From Panagrolaimus kolymaensis (taxonomy: Eukaryota > Nematoda > Chromadorea > Rhabditida > Panagrolaimidae), in NCBI GenBank assembly GCA_028622995.1, contig JAJQJQ010000021.1, positions 2,976,001-3,040,000 of the forward strand: 64,000 nt of DNA. The letters are read 5' to 3'. The position numbers were made by a program, and so were the translations under genes. The stretch's first letter is position 1; the number at the start of each line of letters is the position of its first letter. Below, piece by piece: positions 11,298-23,654 of this stretch. The notes beneath the pieces were generated by a model that searched no databases, was not told the origin of the DNA, and worked only from the letters and a program-made list of their open reading frames with translations.

Positions 11298-14200
11298 AAT
11301 AATTTTTTTTTATTTATTTTAATGCAAAATATTTTAAACCTGTTGATTTTGGTGTTCAAACCATTTTCTTCGATGAAAGGTTATTAATATTTTTTATTGC
11401 AGCATCATAATTAGTGACACCATATTCCAAAAATTCAAAGTGTAAAAGCAGACAACTCAAATAATTTTTTTTTATTTATTTTAATGCAAAATATTTTAAA
11501 CCTGTTAATTTTGGTGTTCAAACCATTTTCTTCGAAGAAAGGTTATTAATATTTTTTATTGCAGCATCATAATTAGTGACACCATATTCCAAAAATTCAA
11601 AGTGTAAAAGCAGACAACTCAAATAATTTTTTTTTATTTATTTTAATGCAAAATATTTTAAACCTGTTGATTTTGGTGTTCAAACCATTTTCTTCGATGA
11701 AAGGTTATTAATATTTTTTATTGCAGCATCATAATTAGTGACACCATATTCCAAAAATTCAAAGTGTAAAAGCAGACAACTCAAATAATTTTTTTTTATT
11801 AAAAACAATCAATAAATTTTAAACCTGTTGATTTTGGTGTTCAAACCATTTTCTTCGAAGAAAGGTTATTAATATTTTTTATTGCAGCATCATAATTAGT
11901 GACACCATATTCCAAAAATTCAAAGTGTAAAAGCAGACAACTCCAATAATTTTTTTTTATTTATTTTAATGCAAAATATTTTAAACCTGTTGATTTTGGT
12001 GTTCAAACCATTTTCTTCGATGAAAGGTTATTAATATTTTTTATTGCAGCATCATAATTAGTGACACCATATTCCAAAAATTCAAAGTGTAAAAGCAGAC
12101 AACTCTAATAATTTTTTTTTATTTATTTTAATGCAAAATATTTTAAACCTGTTGATTTTGGTGTTCAAACCATTTTCTTCGAAGAAAGGTTATTAATATT
12201 TTTTATTGCAGCATCATAATTAGTGACACCATATTCCAAAAATTCAATGTGTAAAAGCAGACAACTCAAATAATTTTTTTTTATTATTAACAATCAATAA
12301 ATTTTAAACCTGTTGATTTTGGTGTTCAAACCATTTTCTTCGATGAAAGGTTATTAATATTTTTTATTGCAGCATCATAATTAGTGACACCATATTCCAA
12401 AAATTCAAAGTGTAAAAGCAGACAACTCTAATAATTTTTTTTTATTTATTTTAATGCAAAATATTTTAAACCTGTTGATTTTGGTGTTCAAACCATTTTC
12501 TTCGATGAAAGGTTATTAATATTTTTTATTGCAGCATCATAATTAGTGACACCATATTCCAAAAATTCAAAGTGTAAAAGCAGACAACTCTAATAATTTT
12601 TTTTTATTTATTTTAATGCAAAATATTTTAAACCTGTTGATTTTGGTGTTCAAACCATTTTCTTCGATGAAAGGTTATTAATATTTTTTATTGCAGCATC
12701 ATAATTAGTGACACCATATTCCAAAAATTCAAAGTGTAAAAGCAGACAACTCTAATAATTTTTTTTTATTTATTTTAATGCAAAATATTTTAAACCTGTT
12801 GATTTTGGTGTTCAAACCATTTTCTTCGATGAAAGGTTATTAATATTTTTTATTGCAGCATCATAATTAGTGACACCATATTCCAAAAATTCAAAGTGTA
12901 AAAGCAGACAACTCTAATAATTTTTTTTTATTTATTTTAATGCAAAATATTTTAAACCTGTTGATTTTGGTGTTCAAACCATTTTCTTCGATGAAAGGTT
13001 ATTAATATTTTTTATTGCAGCATCATAATTAGTGACACCATATTCCAAAAATTCAAAGTGTAAAAGCAGACAACTCAAATAATTTTTTTTTATTTATTTT
13101 AATGCAAAATATTTTAAACCTGTTGATTTTGGTGTTCAAACCATTTTCTTCGAAGAAAGGTTATTAATATTTTTTATTGCAGCATCATAATTAGTGACAC
13201 CATATTCCAAAAATTAGAAGTGTAAAAGCAGACAACTCAAATAATTTTTTTTTATTTATTTTAATGCAAAATATTTTAAACCTGTTAATTTTGGTGTTCA
13301 AACCATTTTCTTCGAAGAAAGGTTATTAATATTTTTTATTGCAGCATCATAATTAGTGACACCATATTCCAAAAATTCAAAGTGTAAAAGCAGACAACTC
13401 AAATAATTTTTTTTTATTTATTTTAATGCAAAATATTTTAAAACTGTTAATTTTGGTGTTCAAACCATTTTCTTCGAAGAAAGGTTATTAATAATTTTTA
13501 TTGCAGCATCATAATTAGTGACACCATATTCCAAAAATTCAAAGTGTAAAAGCAGACAACTCTAATAATTTTTTTTTATTTATTTTAATGCAAAATATTT
13601 TAAAACTGTTGATTTTGGTGTTCAAACCATTTTCTTCGAAGAAAGGTTATTAATATTTTTTATTGCAGCATCATAATTAGTGACACCATATTCCAAAAAT
13701 TCAAAGTGTAAAAGCAGACAACTCAAATAATTTTTTTTTATTTATTTTAATGCAAAATATTTTAAACCTGTTAATTTTGGTGTTCAAACCATTTTCTTCG
13801 AAGAAAGGTTATTAATATTTTTTATTGCAGCATCATAATTAGTGACACCATATTCCAAAAATTCAATGTGTAAAAGCAGACAACTCAAATAATTTTTTTT
13901 TATTAAAAACAAGCAATAAATTTTAAACCTGTTGATTTTGGTGTTCAAACCATTTTCTTCGAAGAAAGGTTATTAATATTTTTTATTGCAGCATCATAAT
14001 TAGTGACACCATATTCCAAAAATTCAAAGTGTAAAAGCAGACAACTCAAATAATTTTTTTTTATTTATTTTAATGCAAAATATTTTAAACCTGTTAATTT
14101 TGGTGTTCAAACCATTTTCTTCGAAGAAAGGTTATTAATATTTTTTATTGCAGCATCATAATTAGTGACACCATATTCCAAAAATTCAAAGTGTAAAAGC

Positions 14201-15342
14201 AGACAACTCAAATAATTTTTTTTTATTTATTTTAATGCAAAATATTTTAAACCTGTTAATTTTGGTGTTCAAACCATTTTCTTCGAAGAAAGGTTATTAA
14301 TATTTTTTATTGCAGCATCATAATTAGTGACACCATATTCCAAAAATTCAAAGTGTAAAAGCAGACAACTCAAATAATTTTTTTTTATTTATTTTAATGC
14401 AAAATATTTTAAACCTGTTAATTTTGGTGTTCAAACCATTTTCTTCGAAGAAAGGTTATTAATATTTTTTATTGCAGCATCATAATTAGTGTCACCATAT
14501 TCCAAAAATTCAATGTGTAAAAGCAGACAACTCAAATAATTTTTTTTTATTAAAAACAATCAATAAATTTTAAACCTGCAGATTTTGGTGTTCAAACCAT
14601 TTTCTTCGAAGAAAGGTTATTAATATTTTTTATTGCAGCATCATAATTAGTGACACCATATTCCAAAAATTCAAAGTGTAAAAGCAGACAACTCAAATAA
14701 ATTTTTTTATTTATTTTAATACAAATTATTTTAAAACCTGTTAATTTTGGTGTTCAAACCATTTTCTTCGAAGAAAGGTTATTAATATTTTTTATTGCAG
14801 CATCATAATTAGTGACACCATATTCCAAAAATTCAAAGTGTTAAAACAGACAACTCAAATAATTTTTTTTTATTAAAAACAATCAATAAATTTTAAACCT
14901 GCAGATTTTGGTGTTCAAACCATTTTCTTCGAAGAAAGGTTATTAATATTTTTTATTGCAGCATCATAATTAGTGACACCATATTCCAAAAATTCAAAGT
15001 GTAAAAGCAGACAACTCAAATAAATTTTTTTATTTATTTTAATACAAATTATTTTAAAACCTGTTAATTTTGGTGTTCAAACCATTTTCTTCGAAGAAAG
15101 GTTATTAATATTTTTTATTGCAGCATCATAATTAGTGACACCATATTCCAAAAATTCAAAGTGTAAAAGCAGACAACTCTAATAATTTTTTTTTATTTAT
15201 TTTAATGCAAAATATTTTAAACCTGTTAATTTTGGTGTTCAAACCATTTTCTTCGAAGAAAGGTTATTAATATTTTTTATTGCAGCATCATAATAAGTGA
15301 CACCATATTCCAAAAATTCAAAGTGTAAAAGCAGACAACTCT
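11298..15342 (+). repeat. 25-monomer tandem duplication, first copy (unit 4045 bp)
   Basis: This is the first unit of the largest tandem duplication in the window. Markers at a constant 4045 bp offset include CTCCAATAA (11941 and 15986), the linker ATTATTAACAATC (12281 and 16326) and AAATTAGAAG (13211 and 17256). The unit holds many CGATGAAAGG monomers with CTCTAATAA (about 11980-13000), two AAAACTG monomers, one with TTAATAATTTTT, an AACAAGCAATAAA monomer, then AGTGTCACC and two AATACAAATTATTTTAAAACC monomers. It contains two adjacent, apparently identical B monomers with CTGTTA (about 14060-14380), one of which is missing from the second copy. Confidence 0.88.
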
Positions 15343-18300
15343 AATAATTTTTTTTTATTTATTTTAATGCAAAATATTTTAAACCTGTTGATTTTGGTGT
15401 TCAAACCATTTTCTTCGATGAAAGGTTATTAATATTTTTTATTGCAGCATCATAATTAGTGACACCATATTCCAAAAATTCAAAGTGTAAAAGCAGACAA
15501 CTCAAATAATTTTTTTTTATTTATTTTAATGCAAAATATTTTAAACCTGTTAATTTTGGTGTTCAAACCATTTTCTTCGAAGAAAGGTTATTAATATTTT
15601 TTATTGCAGCATCATAATTAGTGACACCATATTCCAAAAATTCAAAGTGTAAAAGCAGACAACTCAAATAATTTTTTTTTATTTATTTTAATGCAAAATA
15701 TTTTAAACCTGTTGATTTTGGTGTTCAAACCATTTTCTTCGATGAAAGGTTATTAATATTTTTTATTGCAGCATCATAATTAGTGACACCATATTCCAAA
15801 AATTCAAAGTGTAAAAGCAGACAACTCAAATAATTTTTTTTTATTAAAAACAATCAATAAATTTTAAACCTGTTGATTTTGGTGTTCAAACCATTTTCTT
15901 CGAAGAAAGGTTATTAATATTTTTTATTGCAGCATCATAATTAGTGACACCATATTCCAAAAATTCAAAGTGTAAAAGCAGACAACTCCAATAATTTTTT
16001 TTTATTTATTTTAATGCAAAATATTTTAAACCTGTTGATTTTGGTGTTCAAACCATTTTCTTCGATGAAAGGTTATTAATATTTTTTATTGCAGCATCAT
16101 AATTAGTGACACCATATTCCAAAAATTCAAAGTGTAAAAGCAGACAACTCTAATAATTTTTTTTTATTTATTTTAATGCAAAATATTTTAAACCTGTTGA
16201 TTTTGGTGTTCAAACCATTTTCTTCGAAGAAAGGTTATTAATATTTTTTATTGCAGCATCATAATTAGTGACACCATATTCCAAAAATTCAATGTGTAAA
16301 AGCAGACAACTCAAATAATTTTTTTTTATTATTAACAATCAATAAATTTTAAACCTGTTGATTTTGGTGTTCAAACCATTTTCTTCGATGAAAGGTTATT
16401 AATATTTTTTATTGCAGCATCATAATTAGTGACACCATATTCCAAAAATTCAAAGTGTAAAAGCAGACAACTCTAATAATTTTTTTTTATTTATTTTAAT
16501 GCAAAATATTTTAAACCTGTTGATTTTGGTGTTCAAACCATTTTCTTCGATGAAAGGTTATTAATATTTTTTATTGCAGCATCATAATTAGTGACACCAT
16601 ATTCCAAAAATTCAAAGTGTAAAAGCAGACAACTCTAATAATTTTTTTTTATTTATTTTAATGCAAAATATTTTAAACCTGTTGATTTTGGTGTTCAAAC
16701 CATTTTCTTCGATGAAAGGTTATTAATATTTTTTATTGCAGCATCATAATTAGTGACACCATATTCCAAAAATTCAAAGTGTAAAAGCAGACAACTCTAA
16801 TAATTTTTTTTTATTTATTTTAATGCAAAATATTTTAAACCTGTTGATTTTGGTGTTCAAACCATTTTCTTCGATGAAAGGTTATTAATATTTTTTATTG
16901 CAGCATCATAATTAGTGACACCATATTCCAAAAATTCAAAGTGTAAAAGCAGACAACTCTAATAATTTTTTTTTATTTATTTTAATGCAAAATATTTTAA
17001 ACCTGTTGATTTTGGTGTTCAAACCATTTTCTTCGATGAAAGGTTATTAATATTTTTTATTGCAGCATCATAATTAGTGACACCATATTCCAAAAATTCA
17101 AAGTGTAAAAGCAGACAACTCAAATAATTTTTTTTTATTTATTTTAATGCAAAATATTTTAAACCTGTTGATTTTGGTGTTCAAACCATTTTCTTCGAAG
17201 AAAGGTTATTAATATTTTTTATTGCAGCATCATAATTAGTGACACCATATTCCAAAAATTAGAAGTGTAAAAGCAGACAACTCAAATAATTTTTTTTTAT
17301 TTATTTTAATGCAAAATATTTTAAACCTGTTAATTTTGGTGTTCAAACCATTTTCTTCGAAGAAAGGTTATTAATATTTTTTATTGCAGCATCATAATTA
17401 GTGACACCATATTCCAAAAATTCAAAGTGTAAAAGCAGACAACTCAAATAATTTTTTTTTATTTATTTTAATGCAAAATATTTTAAAACTGTTAATTTTG
17501 GTGTTCAAACCATTTTCTTCGAAGAAAGGTTATTAATAATTTTTATTGCAGCATCATAATTAGTGACACCATATTCCAAAAATTCAAAGTGTAAAAGCAG
17601 ACAACTCTAATAATTTTTTTTTATTTATTTTAATGCAAAATATTTTAAAACTGTTGATTTTGGTGTTCAAACCATTTTCTTCGAAGAAAGGTTATTAATA
17701 TTTTTTATTGCAGCATCATAATTAGTGACACCATATTCCAAAAATTCAAAGTGTAAAAGCAGACAACTCAAATAATTTTTTTTTATTTATTTTAATGCAA
17801 AATATTTTAAACCTGTTAATTTTGGTGTTCAAACCATTTTCTTCGAAGAAAGGTTATTAATATTTTTTATTGCAGCATCATAATTAGTGACACCATATTC
17901 CAAAAATTCAATGTGTAAAAGCAGACAACTCAAATAATTTTTTTTTATTAAAAACAAGCAATAAATTTTAAACCTGTTGATTTTGGTGTTCAAACCATTT
18001 TCTTCGAAGAAAGGTTATTAATATTTTTTATTGCAGCATCATAATTAGTGACACCATATTCCAAAAATTCAAAGTGTAAAAGCAGACAACTCAAATAATT
18101 TTTTTTTATTTATTTTAATGCAAAATATTTTAAACCTGTTAATTTTGGTGTTCAAACCATTTTCTTCGAAGAAAGGTTATTAATATTTTTTATTGCAGCA
18201 TCATAATTAGTGACACCATATTCCAAAAATTCAAAGTGTAAAAGCAGACAACTCAAATAATTTTTTTTTATTTATTTTAATGCAAAATATTTTAAACCTG

Positions 18301-19301
18301 TTAATTTTGGTGTTCAAACCATTTTCTTCGAAGAAAGGTTATTAATATTTTTTATTGCAGCATCATAATTAGTGTCACCATATTCCAAAAATTCAATGTG
18401 TAAAAGCAGACAACTCAAATAATTTTTTTTTATTAAAAACAATCAATAAATTTTAAACCTGCAGATTTTGGTGTTCAAACCATTTTCTTCGAAGAAAGGT
18501 TATTAATATTTTTTATTGCAGCATCATAATTAGTGACACCATATTCCAAAAATTCAAAGTGTAAAAGCAGACAACTCAAATAAATTTTTTTATTTATTTT
18601 AATACAAATTATTTTAAAACCTGTTAATTTTGGTGTTCAAACCATTTTCTTCGAAGAAAGGTTATTAATATTTTTTATTGCAGCATCATAATTAGTGACA
18701 CCATATTCCAAAAATTCAAAGTGTTAAAACAGACAACTCAAATAATTTTTTTTTATTAAAAACAATCAATAAATTTTAAACCTGCAGATTTTGGTGTTCA
18801 AACCATTTTCTTCGAAGAAAGGTTATTAATATTTTTTATTGCAGCATCATAATTAGTGACACCATATTCCAAAAATTCAAAGTGTAAAAGCAGACAACTC
18901 AAATAAATTTTTTTATTTATTTTAATACAAATTATTTTAAAACCTGTTAATTTTGGTGTTCAAACCATTTTCTTCGAAGAAAGGTTATTAATATTTTTTA
19001 TTGCAGCATCATAATTAGTGACACCATATTCCAAAAATTCAAAGTGTAAAAGCAGACAACTCTAATAATTTTTTTTTATTTATTTTAATGCAAAATATTT
19101 TAAACCTGTTAATTTTGGTGTTCAAACCATTTTCTTCGAAGAAAGGTTATTAATATTTTTTATTGCAGCATCATAATAAGTGACACCATATTCCAAAAAT
19201 TCAAAGTGTAAAAGCAGACAACTCTAATAATTTTTTTTTATTTATTTTAATGCAAAATATTTTAAACCTGTTGATTTTGGTGTTCAAACCATTTTCTTCG
19301 A
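15343..19301 (+). repeat. 24-monomer second copy of the 4 kb tandem duplication (one monomer missing)
   Basis: This copy begins after CTCT versus CTCA (15342 and 11297) and repeats the first unit. The offset is 4045 bp at 17256 (AAATTAGAAG) but 3883 bp at 18374 (GTCACC, matching 14491). The 162 bp difference is exactly one monomer: two consecutive CTGTTA B monomers in the first unit correspond to one here. Identity resumes through the AATACAAATTATTTTAAAACC monomers and the AATAAGTG monomer. It runs on until CTTCGAAG (19302) meets CTTCGATG (15419). The last 76 bp (19226-19301) re-read the start of the unit. Confidence 0.87.
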
Positions 19302-22300
19302 AGAAAGGTTATTAATATTTTTTATTGCAGCATCATAATTAGTGTCACCATATTCCAAAAATTCAATGTGTAAAAGCAGACAACTCAAATAATTTTTTTT
19401 TATTAAAAACAATCAATAAATTTTAAACCTGCAGATTTTGGTGTTCAAACCATTTTCTTCGAAGAAAGGTTATTAATATTTTTTATTGCAGCATCATAAT
19501 TAGTGACACCATATTCCAAAAATTCAATGTGTAAAAGCAGACAACTCAAATAATTTTTTTTTATTTATTTTAATGCAAAATATTTTAAACCTGTTAATTT
19601 TGGTGTTCAAACCATTTTCTTCGAAGAAAGGTTATTAATATTTTTTATTGCAGCATCATAATTAGTGACACCATATTCCAAAAATTCAAAGTGTAAAAGC
19701 AGACAACTCAAATAATTTTTTTTTATTTATTTTAATGCAAAATATTTTAAACCTGTTAATTTTGGTGTTCAAACCATTTTCTTCGAAGAAAGGTTATTAA
19801 TATTTTTTATTGCAGCATCATAATTAGTGACACCATATTCCAAAAATTCAAAGTGTAAAAGCAGACAACTCAAATAATTTTTTTTTATTTATTTTAATTC
19901 AAAATATTTTAAACCTTTTAATTTTGGTGTTCAAACCATTTTCTTCGAAGAAAGGTTATTAATATTTTTTATTGCAGCATCATAATTAGTGACACCATAT
20001 TCCAAAAATTCAAAGTGTAAAAGCAGACAACTCAAATAATTTTTTTTTATTTATTTTAATGCAAAATATTTTAAACCTGTTAATTTTGGTGTTCAAACCA
20101 TTTTCTTCGAAGAAAGGTTATTAATAATTTTTATTGCAGCATCATAATTAGTGACACCATATTCCAAAAATTCAAAGTGTAAAAGCAGACAACTCTAATA
20201 ATTTTTTTTTATTTATTTTAATGCAAAATATTTTAAACCTGTTGATTTTGGTGTTCTAACCATTTTCTTCGAAGAAAGGTTATTAATATTTTTTATTGCA
20301 GCATCATAATTAGTGACACCATATTCCAAAAATTCAATGTGTAAAAGCAGACAACTCAAATAATTTTTTTTTATTAAAAACAAGCAATAAATTTTAAACC
20401 TGTTGATTTTGGTGTTCAAACCATTTTCTTCGAAGAAAGGTTATTAATATTTTTTATTGCAGCATCATAATTAGTGACACCATATTCCAAAAATTCAATG
20501 TGTAAAAGCAGACAACTCAAATAATTTTTTTTTATTTATTTTAATGCAAAATATTTTAAACCTGTTAATTTTGGTGTTCAAACCATTTTCTTCGAAGAAA
20601 GGTTATTAATATTTTTTATTGCAGCATCATAATTAGTGTCACCATATTCCAAAAATTCAATGTGTAAAAGCAGACCACTCAAATAATTTTTTTTTATTAA
20701 AAACAATCAATAAATTTTAAACCTGCAGATTTTGGTGTTCAAACCATTTTTTTCGAAGAAAGGTTATTTATATTTTTTATTGCAGCATCATAATTAGTGA
20801 CACCATATACCAAAAATTCAATTTCTCAAATCTGACAACTCAAATAATTTTTTTTTATTAAAAACAATCAATAAATTTTAAACCTGTTGATTTTGGTGTT
20901 CAAACCATTTTCTTCGAAGAAAGGTTATTAATATTTTTTATTGCAGCATCATAATTAGTGACACCATATTCCAAAAATTCAAAGTTTAAAAGCAGACAAC
21001 TCAAATAATTTTTTTTTATTAAAAACAATCAATAAATTTTAAACCTGCAGATTTTGGTGTTCAAACCATTTTTTTCGAAGAAAGGTTATTAATATTTTTT
21101 ATTGCAGCATCATAATTAGTGACACCATATTCCAAAAATTCAATGTGTAAAAGCAGACAACTCAAATAATTTTTTTTTATTAAAAACAAGCAATAAATTT
21201 TAAACCTGTTGATTTTGGTGTTCAAACCATTTTCTTCGAAGAAAGGTTATTAATATTTTTTATTGCAGCATCATAATTAGTGACACCATATTCCAAAAAT
21301 TCAATGTGTAAAAGCAGACAACTCAAATAATTTTTTTTTATTAAAAACAAGCAATAAATTTTAAACCTGTTGATTTTGGTGTTCAAACCATTTTCTTCGA
21401 AGAAAGGTTATTAATATTTTTTATTGCAGCATCATAATTAGTGACACCATATTCCAAAAATTCAATGTGTAAAAGCAGACAACTCAAATAATTTTTTTTT
21501 ATTTATTTTAATGCAAAATATTTTAAACCTGTTAATTTTGGTGTTCAAACCATTTTCTTCGAAGAAAGGTTATTAATATTTTTTATTGCAGCATCATAAT
21601 TAGTGTCACCATATTCCAAAAATTCAATGTGTAAAAGCAGACAACTCAAATAATTTTTTTTTATTAAAAACAATCAATAAATTTTAAACCTGCAGATTTT
21701 GGTGTTCAAACCATTTTTTTCGAAGAAAGGTTATTAATATTTTTTATTGCAGCATCATAATTAGTGTCACCATATTCCAAAAATTCAATGTGTAAAAGCA
21801 GACAACTCAAATAATTTTTTTTTATTAAAAACAATCAATAAATTTTAAACCTGTTGATTTTGGTGTTCAAACCATTTTCTTCGAAGAAAGGTTATTAATA
21901 TTTTTTATTGCAGCATCATAATTAGTGACACCATATTCCAAAAATTCAATGTGTAAAAGCAGACAACTCAAATAATTTTTTTTTATTTATTTTAATGCAA
22001 AATATTTTAAACCTGTTAATTTTGGTGTTCAAACCATTTTCTTCGAAGAAAGGTTATTAATATTTTTTATTGCAGCATCATAATTAGTGTCACCATATTC
22101 CAAAAATTCAATGTGTAAAAGCAGACAACTCAAATAATTTTTTTTTATTAAAAACAATCAATAAATTTTAAACCTGCAGATTTTGGTGTTCAAACCATTT
22201 TTTTCGAAGAAAGGTTATTTATATTTTTTATTGCAGCATCATAATTAGTGACACCATATTCCAAAAATTCAAAGTGTAAAAGCAGACAACTCAAATAATT

Positions 22301-22930
22301 TTTTTTTATTTATTTTAATGCAAAATATTTTAAACCTGTTAATTTTGGTGTTCAAACCATTTTCTTCGAAGAAAGGTTATTAATATTTTTTATTGCAGCA
22401 TCATAATTAGTGTCACCATATTCCAAAAATTCAATGTGTAAAAGCAGACAACTCAAATAATTTTTTTTTATTAAAAACAATCAATAAATTTTAAACCTGC
22501 AGATTTTGGTGTTCAAACCATTTTTTTCGAAGAAAGGTTATTTATATTTTTTATTGCAGCATCATAATTAGTGACACCATATACCAAAAATTCAATTTCT
22601 CAAATCTGACAACTCAAATAATTTTTTTTTATTAAAAACAATCAATAAATTTTAAACCTGCAGATTTTGGTGTTCAAACCATTTTTTTCGAAGAAAGGTT
22701 ATTTATATTTTTTATTGCAGCATCATAATTAGTGACACCATATTCCAAAAATTCAAAGTGTAAAAGCAGACAACTCAAATAATTTTTTTTTATTTATTTT
22801 AATGCAAAATATTTTAAACCTGTTAATTTTGGTGTTCAAACCATTTTCTTCGAAGAAAGGTTATTAATATTTTTTATTGCAGCATCATAATTAGTGACAC
22901 CATATTCCAAAAATTCAATGTGTAAAAGCA
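19302..22930 (+). repeat. Array neighbourhood 4: mixed A, A', B and AACAAGCAATAAA monomers
   Basis: About 22 monomers. B with CTGTTA and AGTGTCACC often precedes a CTGCAG A monomer with the weakened palindrome TTTTTTCGAAG and TTATTTATATT. Two A monomers (about 20700 and 22460) have CATATACCAAAAATTC and CAATTTCTCAAATCTGAC in place of the usual CAAAGTGTAAAAGCAGAC. AACAAGCAATAAA linkers occur near 20380, 21185 and 21345. One B monomer near 19900 has TTCAAAATATTTTAAACCTTTTA. The ordering is less regular than in neighbouring regions, although B/A pairs recur every two monomers between 21980 and 22780. Nothing resembling a gene is present. Confidence 0.8.
19969..20498 (+). repeat. Dispersed duplicate, copy 1 (pair of 31910-32439)
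   Basis: This stretch of 530 bp recurs 11941 bp (74 monomers) downstream. Shared rare markers are TTAATAATTTTT, CTCTAATAA, GTGTTCTAACC (20251 and 32192), CAATGTG and an AACAAGCAATAAA linker. The left boundary is ATTTTTTATTG versus ATTTATTATTG, and the right boundary is CAATGTG (20499) versus CAAAGTG (32440). Two identical 68-codon reverse-strand open frames lie within the two copies; they are a by-product of the repeat. Confidence 0.82.
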
Positions 22931-23654
22931 GACAACTCAAATAATTTTTTTTTATTAAAAACAATCAATAAATTTTAAACCTGCAGTTTTTGGTGTTCAA
23001 ACCATTTTTTTCGAAGAAAGGTTATTTATATTTTTTAATGCAGCATCATAATTAGTGACACCATATTCCAAAAATTCATAGTTTAAAAGCAGACAACTCA
23101 AATAATTTTTTTTAATTTATTTTAATGCAAAATATTTTAAACCTGTAGATTTTGGTGTTCAAACCATTTTTTTCGAAGAAAGGTTATTTATATTTTTTAT
23201 TGCAGCATCATAATTAGTGACACCATATTCCAAAAATTCAAAGTTTAAAAGCAGACAACTCAAATAATTTTTTTTTATTTATTTTAATGCAAAATATTTT
23301 AAACCTGTAGATTTTGGTGTTCAAACCATTTTCTTCGAAGAAAGTTTATTTATATTTTTTATTGCAGCATCATAATTAGTGACACCATATTCCAAAAATT
23401 CAAAGTGTAAAAGCAGACAACTCAAATAAATTTTTTTTATTAAAAACAAGCAAAATATTTTAAACCTGCAGATTTTGGTGTTCAAACCATTTTCTTCGAA
23501 GAAAGTTTATTTATATTTTTTATTGCAGCATCATAATTAGTGACACCATATTCCAAAAATTCAAAGTGTAAAAGCAGACAACTCAAATAAATTTTTTTTA
23601 TTAAAAACAAGCAAAATATTTTAAACCTGTAGATTTTGGTGTTCAAACCATTTT
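22931..23654 (+). repeat. Dispersed duplicate, copy 1 (pair of 33257-33980)
   Basis: This 724 bp stretch recurs 10326 bp (64 monomers) downstream. Shared unusual features are CTGCAGTTTTTGG, TTTTTTAATGCAGC, CATAGTTTAAAAG, the linker TTTTTTTAATTTATTTTAATGC, CCTGTAGATT, AAAGTTTATTTA, and the ACAAGCAAAATATTTT linker. The left boundary is GTAAAAGCA versus TCTCAAATCT. The right boundary is TTTT followed by T (23655) versus C (33981). The same rare combination in two places shows block copying over 10 kb. Confidence 0.83.

Noticed and set aside
11298..19301. Assembly artefact as the explanation for the 4 kb duplication
   Set aside because: A simple assembly duplication would give identical copies. 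The two copies differ by a clean one-monomer indel, and each has distinct flanks. It is not excluded without the reads, but a real duplication is the simpler reading.
20213..20419. 68-codon reverse-strand open frame, identical to the one at 32154-32360
   Set aside because: It starts with TTG, spans parts of three satellite monomers and exists twice only because the surrounding 530 bp block is duplicated. Composition follows the repeat and no protein family is recognisable.
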